The notes under the pieces: generated by a model
What the model saw: the letters and a program-made list of their open reading frames with translations, nothing else
Database searches by the model: none
Told to the model about the DNA's origin: nothing
Program-made: the position numbers and the translations under genes
Source: Candidatus Omnitrophota bacterium
GTDB taxonomy: Bacteria > Omnitrophota > Gorgyraeia > Gygaellales > Profunditerraquicolaceae
NCBI GenBank assembly: GCA_016867005.1
Contig: VGKM01000022.1
Location: 1-12,057, forward strand
Length of the DNA: 12,057 nt
Direction: 5' to 3'
In this document: positions 1 through 4,266 of the stretch, in pieces
Numbering within the stretch: position 1 is the stretch's first letter
Layout of the letters: each line of letters opens with the position of its first letter

Positions 1-1035
1 GATAGCGCCGGTTGCGCTAAAACACTCTCCCGTCATTGATTTAATCGCAGTAACAGCGGCCCCGGGGCCAAAAACCTCATTTATCGCATCGCACTCTATC
101 CTATCGGCTTCTTTTGTAGAATTAGCGGCAGAAGAAACATAATCGATATCTTCCGGGCTTAATCCGGAATCGGCTAATGCCCCCCGCATTGCTTTTTTTA
201 ATCCGGCACCCGTTGGATTATATTTATTTACCCTATAGCTGTCAAAGCCCCTGCCAAAACCGGTGATCTCTGCGTATATTTTCGCTTTACGCAAAAGTGC
301 ATCCTCCAATGCCTCCAGCACTAATACTGCCGAACCCTCCCCCAAAACAATGCCATTCCTGTTTTTATCAAACGGCGAACAGATCTCTCTTTGCCCGTCT
401 TTAGACCCTGATAAAAAACCTGTCTTTAAGAAACCCAAAAACGTCTGAATACAAAGTTCCTCAACGCCTGCAGCTAAAACCATTTTTGCGCGGCCCAGTC
501 GCAGAAAATCAACGGCATAGCTTATAGCATCCAGGCTTGCCGAAAAACCGGTGGAAATAGTGGTATTAAAACCCTTGATGTTGAATTTTATGGAAACCTG
601 AGATGCCGGAGAGTTAATGACGGTATTCGGGAAAAAAGCAGGATTTACATACTGAGGGCCTTCAACAAGCGCTTCCTTGTCAAATTCACTGATGCTGTTT
701 ACGCTCCCAAGCGTATTACCGCAGACAAAACCGACTTGACAGGCATTATCTTCAGTAACTACAACTCCTGCATCAAGAAAAGCAAGCTTACTGGCTGAAG
801 ACACTAATTTCGTGCTCCTGTCCAAGGTTCTCAGGCCTTTGCTACCCAGAAAATCCGAAGGGTTAAAATCCTTTATTTCCCCTGCGGTCTTAACCCTGTA
901 GGAAGCAGTATCAAACAGGGAAATGGGCTTAATGCCAGAGGTGCCTTTTTCAACTGCCTCAAAAAAGGCATCTCTGCCTGTCCCGTTAGAACAAATGACC
1001 CCGATACCGGTTATAACTATGCGTTTTTTGTCCAT
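1..1035 (-). CDS. Beta-ketoacyl synthase homologue with degenerate active site, chain-length-factor-like; C-terminus off the left edge
   Basis: Thiolase-fold condensing-enzyme homologue of the FabF (KAS II) type; the first 345 residues are in the window. The start MDKKRIVITGIGVICSNG is the usual FabF-type N-terminus, and SPFDKNRNGIVLGEG and KSMTG are family motifs. Against E. coli FabF from memory, all three catalytic residues are replaced: Cys163 by Phe164 (in STGFSAS), His303 by Ala303 (in SSAANST) and His340 by Glu337 (in KSMTGEC). Lys332, equivalent to Lys335, is kept. The fold looks intact, so this is unlikely to be a decaying pseudogene. Chain length factors of type II polyketide and aryl-polyene systems also lack the Cys and work as partners of an active synthase; I infer a similar role. 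No clear Shine-Dalgarno precedes the ATG. It follows the ureohydrolase-like gene by 38 bases, probably in one operon. A catalytic partner gene could lie beyond the left edge. Confidence 0.85.
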   Translation of the reverse strand, partial: MDKKRIVITGIGVICSNGTGRDAFFEAVEKGTSGIKPISLFDTASYRVKTAGEIKDFNPSDFLGSKGLRTLDRSTKLVSSASKLAFLDAGVVVTEDNACQVGFVCGNTLGSVNSISEFDKEALVEGPQYVNPAFFPNTVINSPASQVSIKFNIKGFNTTISTGFSASLDAISYAVDFLRLGRAKMVLAAGVEELCIQTFLGFLKTGFLSGSKDGQREICSPFDKNRNGIVLGEGSAVLVLEALEDALLRKAKIYAEITGFGRGFDSYRVNKYNPTGAGLKKAMRGALADSGLSPEDIDYVSSAANSTKEADRIECDAINEVFGPGAAVTAIKSMTGECFSATGAI

Positions 1036-1073
1036 ATTATAAATTAATCTCTTATTATATACTTATTATGGGA

Positions 1074-2003
1074 TTAGCTCAAGAATAATTCCAGTATCTT
1101 TATATTGGTATTTTCGTTTATGGAATTAATTAAAGGTGTGGCTGCGCCTTTTGCGGAATAATCTTTTGGATGGTCCAAAGCCGAAAGAATTGATTTTATT
1201 CTGCCTTTAATATCGATCTCTGAAAAATCTCCGGTGATATCCGCCCCCAAGATATCGCAGTTATCTTTTATTATTTTCAGCATCGACAAAAGCATATCCA
1301 GGTCAAGTTTCCCTTCTTCCCAATTAGTCATAGAATACTCCGAACTCAAGCAATCCTTATCGATGCTAATATAAACTTTCCTGGTACGCAGCCCGGAAAG
1401 CACTTCCAAAAGGAACACATCGGGCTCTTTATTCAACAGGCCTTCCCAAAAGATTGTGCTTCCGAATATTGAATTTACTGTTTTTAACGAAGAATTGCGC
1501 GGGATACGCCTTAACCAAACCCTGGTAGGCGCATGCGAATAAGGATAAATCCGCAGCCTGTCATTTTTTAAAGACAGAAGATTGGCGGTTTGGATGTTAA
1601 AAGTGTTTATATCGTCGGATGAAATACCGAATAACAACACTTGCTCGATATTCGGCAACCTGAGGATCTTTGTCACCCATGAACCGCAGCCTGATTTCGG
1701 AGGCAAGATATCCCAATCCGGATGGGCATCAAAAACAATTACCGTGATTGGTTCGCTAAATTGCTCGATCAGGATGCTGGAGATATGATGAAAATCTCCG
1801 CTGCCTAAAAATGATACCGCTCCTTTTAAATCAGCGGATAAAACTGCTTTTATCGCTTTCTCGGTTGCATTATCCGACCACAGCCGGGCTAAAGGGCCGA
1901 TTTTGGCCAGATCAATGATCGACGGCCTGAATTTTTTAAGCAGGTTAACCTGCTGCTTAACGCTATCATCAAAATTAAGTATCCGGACCTGCTTATTTAA
2001 CAT
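1074..2003 (-). CDS. Arginase/agmatinase (ureohydrolase) superfamily protein, divergent
   Basis: A 309-residue protein with the metal-ligand pattern of binuclear manganese ureohydrolases: GSGDFHH at 67-73 (the GGDH position), FDAHPDWD at 91-98 (Asp92, His94, Asp96) and SIDKD at 213-217 (Asp215, Asp217). All six usual metal ligands have a counterpart. It departs from true arginases and agmatinases after SIDKD: the usual Leu-Asp-Pro is replaced by CLSSEYSMTNWEEG. The substrate cannot be read from sequence; a linear amidine or guanidine, or another C-N bond, is possible. It lies 35 bases after the HAD phosphatase gene and 38 bases before the ketoacyl synthase homologue. ATG is the first canonical start in this frame; the reading frame stays open for 16 more codons upstream, without an ATG, GTG or TTG, and the Shine-Dalgarno is weak. 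Confidence 0.8.
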   Translation of the reverse strand: MLNKQVRILNFDDSVKQQVNLLKKFRPSIIDLAKIGPLARLWSDNATEKAIKAVLSADLKGAVSFLGSGDFHHISSILIEQFSEPITVIVFDAHPDWDILPPKSGCGSWVTKILRLPNIEQVLLFGISSDDINTFNIQTANLLSLKNDRLRIYPYSHAPTRVWLRRIPRNSSLKTVNSIFGSTIFWEGLLNKEPDVFLLEVLSGLRTRKVYISIDKDCLSSEYSMTNWEEGKLDLDMLLSMLKIIKDNCDILGADITGDFSEIDIKGRIKSILSALDHPKDYSAKGAATPLINSINENTNIKILELFLS

Positions 2004-2038
2004 GCCGCCGTAAAAAGGCCTATCTCTTTTTGCTTCAT

Positions 2039-2719
2039 CTATAATAACCCCTTAATATGCCTGAAAACTTCTTTTAAATCCTTGAACGGGATGCATTTTC
2101 TATTACTTTTCCTAAAATGTTTCAGAAGACGGCCTTTGGCAAAGACTATGTCCGCATGTTCTGCCGGGCAGACATCGGACATGCCGTCACCGATATAAAT
2201 TATTTTATCGCTAGAATTCGGCTTCAACAAGTTGTTTTTCTTGCAATGCCCGCAGGTCAGGCACTCATTATTTGCATGCGGGAACGAAGGTAATAGCCTT
2301 TTCCCGGAAAATCTTATTTCATTAGCGTGCAATTTTATGCCCTTAAGCTCCCTGGCACGCAATATCTCTTTTATGATAGGAGAAAAGTTATCGCTTAAAA
2401 CAACGGGGCGGATATTTTTCTTTTTTAGAAAAAAGTATAATCTTTTAAAATAATGGTCAAGCTTAACCGAAGACAAATACCGGCATAGATCCGTCTTAGT
2501 GATCCTTACCGATTTAAGCTGCCCGATAAGGCATTCTTTTGAGCCGATTTTTCCCCGCAGCCACTTGTCTTCAAAAACCATCCATCTTTTATCGACGGAA
2601 AACCGCTCAATGATATCATCAAGGACATCGATTGTCGTTATGGTATTATCGAAATCAAAATAAACCAAAAAATTATTTTTTTTCCTGCCCGGCTTGATTT
2701 TCATAGAAGAATATGCCAT
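2039..2719 (-). CDS. MtnX-like HAD-IB family phosphatase
   Basis: A 226-residue HAD-superfamily phosphatase. Motif I is YFDFDNT (nucleophile Asp22, acid/base Asp24), motif II is LSDNF (Ser109), motif III is the Lys of CGHCKK (Lys160) and motif IV is GDGMSD (177-182). The ECLTCGHCK cluster (Cys153, Cys156, Cys159) and the CPAEHADIVFAKGRLL segment are typical of the MtnX-like branch, whose characterised member dephosphorylates 2-hydroxy-3-keto-5-methylthiopentenyl-1-phosphate in methionine salvage. No other salvage gene is visible, and the neighbours (ureohydrolase-like protein and ketoacyl synthase homologue) suggest another small phosphorylated substrate, so I give no symbol. It is the first gene of the apparent operon. 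Met6 is an alternative start; neither start has a good Shine-Dalgarno. Confidence 0.87.
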   Translation of the reverse strand: MAYSSMKIKPGRKKNNFLVYFDFDNTITTIDVLDDIIERFSVDKRWMVFEDKWLRGKIGSKECLIGQLKSVRITKTDLCRYLSSVKLDHYFKRLYFFLKKKNIRPVVLSDNFSPIIKEILRARELKGIKLHANEIRFSGKRLLPSFPHANNECLTCGHCKKNNLLKPNSSDKIIYIGDGMSDVCPAEHADIVFAKGRLLKHFRKSNRKCIPFKDLKEVFRHIKGLL

Positions 2720-2750
2720 ACTTAATTTGTAAGTGGGTGTAAGCGAATTT

Positions 2751-2838
2751 AACCTTTAGAAAGAGAGGTTTACTCGATAGCGAAAGCTATGAGGCCTATC
2801 ACCTACAAGAAACCCCCAGCAACTTCGGGGGCTTTTTT
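2751..2838 (+). ncRNA. Possible small structured plus-strand RNA ending in a terminator (weak)
   Basis: Read on the plus strand, this stretch holds a weak hairpin (AACCT 2751-2755 with AGGTT 2766-2770), then a clean hairpin (CTC 2773-2775, bulged G, ATAGC 2777-2781, GAAA tetraloop, GCTAT 2786-2790, GAG 2791-2793), then a GC stem with six T. A GNRA tetraloop followed by a terminator is what a short RNA would show. No promoter was identified, no RNA family was recognised, and every gene nearby is on the other strand. The same bases could be the leader of the HAD phosphatase gene on the minus strand. Confidence 0.2.
2813..2838. terminator. Rho-independent terminator, possibly bidirectional
   Basis: CCCCC (2813-2817) pairs with GGGGG (2827-2831) around a 9-base loop. 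On the plus strand, CTTTTTT follows (T run 2833-2838). On the minus strand the stem is followed by TTTCTT, so it may also end transcription of the gene at 3233-2913. The better U-tract is on the plus strand, although no plus-strand gene is evident. Confidence 0.5.
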
Positions 2839-2840
2839 GT

Positions 2841-2879
2841 TGAAATAAACGCAACCTCTGGTGCATTGCGTTTATTTCA
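2841..2879. repeat. Perfect 14-bp inverted repeat, 11-base spacer
   Basis: TGAAATAAACGCAA (2841-2854) and TTGCGTTTATTTCA (2866-2879) are exact reverse complements around CCTCTGGTGCA. There is no T run on either side, so it is not a simple terminator. It lies between the stop of the gene at 3233-2913 and the GC-rich terminator. The rest of 2720-2912 holds no credible gene: the one minus-strand reading frame through it, starting in this repeat, has no Shine-Dalgarno. Confidence 0.7.
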
Positions 2880-2912
2880 CGCCGAGTTATACGAGGCGTT
2901 ATGCTATCGAAA

Positions 2913-3233
2913 CTAAATCTTTATTATCTTGAGCGTCGTATGCTTCTCATCCTGCCAGGGCCAAAGCATGGCGAATATCGCGTTATCCCCTTCGCTCCAG
3001 AAATACAGGGTCTGGCCGGGGTCAATGCCGCCGAATTTAGCGATTGTCTCCTGGCTTTTTGAAGAAAGTTTTTTGCTTGATTCTATGGGTGAACCAAAAT
3101 AACCGTTTAGTTTTGCAGCAAACTCGGGGATATCTTTATTGCAGATAACTGCTTCAAAATAATTATCGCTTTCAATACGCAAGGTGGCAAAAGGAGCCGT
3201 CTTTATATCACTGATCAGATCCGAAAATATCAT
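2913..3233 (-). CDS. Conserved small protein of unknown function, paralogue of the gene at 3802-3479
   Basis: A 106-residue protein of no family I recognise. It aligns end to end with the product of 3802-3479 with a single one-residue gap; about half the residues are identical by hand count. Shared blocks are the TLR-x3-DN-x-FEAVI segment, FGSP, GGI-x-PGQ-x-LYFW and FAMLWPWQD-x3-TT-x-KIIK. It has no signal peptide or membrane segment, so it is probably a soluble cytoplasmic protein. The open frame reaches back to an ATG at 3266, but I chose the ATG at 3233 because AAGGAAGGAAAG lies just upstream and because this start matches the paralogue exactly. The longer start would fall in an inverted repeat. 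It has its own leader and follows a terminator, so it is probably a separate transcript. Confidence 0.75.
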   Translation of the reverse strand: MIFSDLISDIKTAPFATLRIESDNYFEAVICNKDIPEFAAKLNGYFGSPIESSKKLSSKSQETIAKFGGIDPGQTLYFWSEGDNAIFAMLWPWQDEKHTTLKIIKI

Positions 3234-3252
3234 AACACTTTCCTTCCTTTTT

Positions 3253-3280
3253 GAAATCGCTTTCAAAAATCGGCGATTTC
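3253..3280. repeat. 8-bp inverted repeat in the leader of the gene at 3233-2913
   Basis: GAAATCGC (3253-3260) and GCGATTTC (3273-3280) are exact reverse complements around a 12-base spacer. The structure ends about six bases upstream of the AAGGAAGG ribosome binding site, where a hairpin or a bound repressor could affect initiation. No clear -35/-10 pair was found between it and the upstream terminator. Confidence 0.4.
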
Positions 3281-3353
3281 ACCTTGAATAAAGATATTTA
3301 ATATTCCATACTTTGTTTACATGCGTTTACTCTTATTAAAGAGCTGTTTCAAG

Positions 3354-3381
3354 GCAAAGCCCCGAGCAATCGGGGCTTTGC
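3354..3381 (-). terminator. Terminator after the micro-gene (3455-3402)
   Basis: GCAAAGCCCCGA (3354-3365) and TCGGGGCTTTGC (3370-3381) form a perfect 12-bp stem with a 4-base loop. It starts 20 bases past the stop of the 17-codon gene on the minus strand. The T residues lie mostly inside the stem and are not a long tail, so efficiency is uncertain; it is symmetric and could act in both directions. Confidence 0.7.
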
Positions 3382-3401
3382 TGTTAGTCCGGGCAGAGAT
3401 G

Positions 3402-3455
3402 CTATTTCTTCTTTTTCTTCTTTTTTTTCTTATGAGCCGCACAGGAAGTACACAT
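3402..3455 (-). CDS. Micro-gene: 17-residue peptide with Cys-x-x-Cys and nine C-terminal lysines
   Basis: The peptide reads MCTSCAAHKKKKKKKKK and ends in TAG. AAGGAGG lies upstream with six bases between GGAGG and the ATG, the best Shine-Dalgarno in the window. Another in-frame ATG at 3461 touches the Shine-Dalgarno and is too close to be used. The gene starts 23 bases after the stop of 3802-3479 and is followed by a 12-bp stem terminator, so it looks like the last gene of a two-gene operon. The Cys-x-x-Cys could bind a metal (with His8) or form a disulfide, and the lysine tail could bind nucleic acid or acidic surfaces; both are inference. The lysines use both AAA and AAG, which argues against a simple homopolymer tract. 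It could also be a regulatory upstream-type ORF whose lysine run slows ribosomes. Confidence 0.6.
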   Translation of the reverse strand: MCTSCAAHKKKKKKKKK

Positions 3456-3478
3456 ATGCATCCTCCTTTTTTCTAAAA

Positions 3479-3802
3479 TCAGGCCTTAATGATTTTCACA
3501 GTCGTGCGCTGCCCGTCCTGCCAGGGCCAAAGCATGGCAAAAACCGATTCGCTACCCTTACCCCAGAAGTAGAGTATCTGGCCGGGCATGATCCCTCCGT
3601 ATCCGTCAACAATCTTTTGCACTTCAAAAGAAAGGGTATTTTTAGACGGCCATGCCGGGCTGCCAAAGAACTTTTCAAGGCGGACGGTAAGCTTATCAAG
3701 CTCATTCTTTAAGATCACCGCTTCAAAATGGTTATCGCAATCCAGGCGCAGCGTGTCAAAATCGACCCTTTTAATCTCTTTTTTTAAGTCAGTAAATTGC
3801 AT
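3479..3802 (-). CDS. Conserved small protein of unknown function, paralogue of the gene at 3233-2913
   Basis: A 107-residue soluble protein of no family I recognise. Conserved blocks shared with its paralogue are DTLRLDCDNHFEAVI, FGSP, GGIMPGQILYFW and, near the C-terminus, FAMLWPWQD followed by TTVKIIK. The Trp- and Pro-rich end is the most conserved part and probably the functional core. The ATG has no Shine-Dalgarno; instead a promoter-like pair ends six bases upstream, so the mRNA is probably leaderless. It is followed after 23 bases by the 17-codon Cys/Lys gene. The tandem arrangement with 3233-2913 suggests an old duplication, after which the two copies came under different initiation signals. 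Confidence 0.78.
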   Translation of the reverse strand: MQFTDLKKEIKRVDFDTLRLDCDNHFEAVILKNELDKLTVRLEKFFGSPAWPSKNTLSFEVQKIVDGYGGIMPGQILYFWGKGSESVFAMLWPWQDGQRTTVKIIKA

Positions 3803-3808
3803 GTTATT

Positions 3809-3837
3809 ATTTTACAACCAATTGGCTTTTTAAGCAA
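3809..3837 (-). promoter_or_regulatory. Sigma-70-like promoter for the gene at 3802-3479; predicted leaderless transcript
   Basis: On the minus strand, TTGCTT (3837-3832), a 17-base spacer and TAAAAT (3814-3809). The ATG begins after six more bases (AATAAC), so transcription would start at about the first base of the start codon. The -35 matches only TTG of the consensus; the -10 matches five of six. The arrangement repeats that of the promoter at 4209-4181. Confidence 0.5.
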
Positions 3838-3840
3838 TTT

Positions 3841-4173
3841 TTATTTAATTTCAGACGCATCATGAAGATCGCTCCAGGAAGATGCCTGGTCCTTATCATA
3901 ATCTAACGGCTCATTCATATAACGGTCGCTCGGATCATAAGTGTCTGTATCTAATTTATCTTCGGGCGTGGCTTTTTCAATGTTATCAGGCACTGCTTCC
4001 TGGGTGCCGTTATCTTCATATATATTTTCGGAAATAAATGGGTCTGCAGGAGTAGTTATATCTGTGTCAAACTGCTCATCAGCGCTGGGAAGCTGGTCAT
4101 TTTCGAAGACCTGCGCAGAGGCAAACATAAAAGGGATTAAGAAAAATACTGCCAAAACGATAGCTTTCTTCAT
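3841..4173 (-). CDS. Small acidic secreted protein
   Basis: A 110-residue protein of unknown family. The N-terminus MKKAIVLAVFFLIPFMFASAQ is a classic Sec signal with a likely cut after ASA (20/21). The mature part of about 90 residues is rich in Asp, Glu, Pro, Ser and Tyr, with no cysteine and little hydrophobic sequence (for example DTDTYDPSDRYMNEPLDYD), so it is probably disordered, exported and perhaps calcium-binding. The open frame extends back 29 codons to 4260, but that part runs through the terminator of the giant gene and past a good promoter, so I chose the ATG at 4173. No Shine-Dalgarno is present. It has no visible functional link to the sugar-phosphate enzymes upstream. Confidence 0.75.
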   Translation of the reverse strand: MKKAIVLAVFFLIPFMFASAQVFENDQLPSADEQFDTDITTPADPFISENIYEDNGTQEAVPDNIEKATPEDKLDTDTYDPSDRYMNEPLDYDKDQASSWSDLHDASEIK

Positions 4174-4180
4174 TTGTATT

Positions 4181-4209
4181 ATTTTACCATTGTCCTGCGC
4201 TATGCTCAA
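4181..4209 (-). promoter_or_regulatory. Sigma-70-like promoter for the acidic secreted protein; predicted leaderless transcript
   Basis: On the minus strand, TTGAGC (4209-4204), a 17-base spacer and TAAAAT (4186-4181). Seven bases (AATACAA) separate the -10 from the ATG, so the transcript should begin at or within a base or two of the start codon. It lies directly after the terminator of the giant gene, as expected for an independent unit. Confidence 0.6.
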
Positions 4210-4216
4210 TACAAAT

Positions 4217-4253
4217 AAAAAATCCCGGTGCAAATCAATGCACCGGGATTTTT
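4217..4253 (-). terminator. Rho-independent terminator of the giant gene
   Basis: A perfect 15-bp stem, AAAAATCCCGGTGCA with TGCACCGGGATTTTT (4218-4232 and 4239-4253), has a 6-base loop. On the minus strand it ends in six T. It begins 13 bases past the stop codon of the 2575-residue gene. Confidence 0.92.
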
Positions 4254-4266
4254 CAAACAACGCTAC

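Noticed and set aside
263..448. Plus-strand open frame of 61 codons
   Set aside because: It is antisense to the conserved part of the ketoacyl synthase homologue and shows no family features.
2880..2905. Resemblance of GCCGAGTTATACGAGGCGTTATGC to the right end of an integron attC site
   Set aside because: The right-hand core box does not fit GTTRRRY (GTTATGC), and I found no matching left half that could pair with it within the expected distance; the stronger local pairing is the 14-bp inverted repeat. No integrase is in the window.
2720..2912. A 37-codon minus-strand frame through the hairpin-rich block
   Set aside because: No Shine-Dalgarno or leaderless promoter, and the frame crosses the inverted repeat and terminator, so coding is unlikely.
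3234..3266. A longer start for the small protein at 3233-2913
   Set aside because: The paralogue has no such extension, and the strong ribosome binding site lies inside it, before the ATG at 3233.
3821..3840. Weak hairpin (AATTGGCTT and AAGCAATT) as a terminator for the acidic protein gene
   Set aside because: Its T run is on the plus strand, the stem has a bulge, and the same bases hold the -35 region of the next gene's promoter.
4174..4260. A longer start (139 residues) for the acidic secreted protein
   Set aside because: The extra codons run through the terminator of the giant gene and a good promoter, and the internal ATG begins a clean signal peptide.
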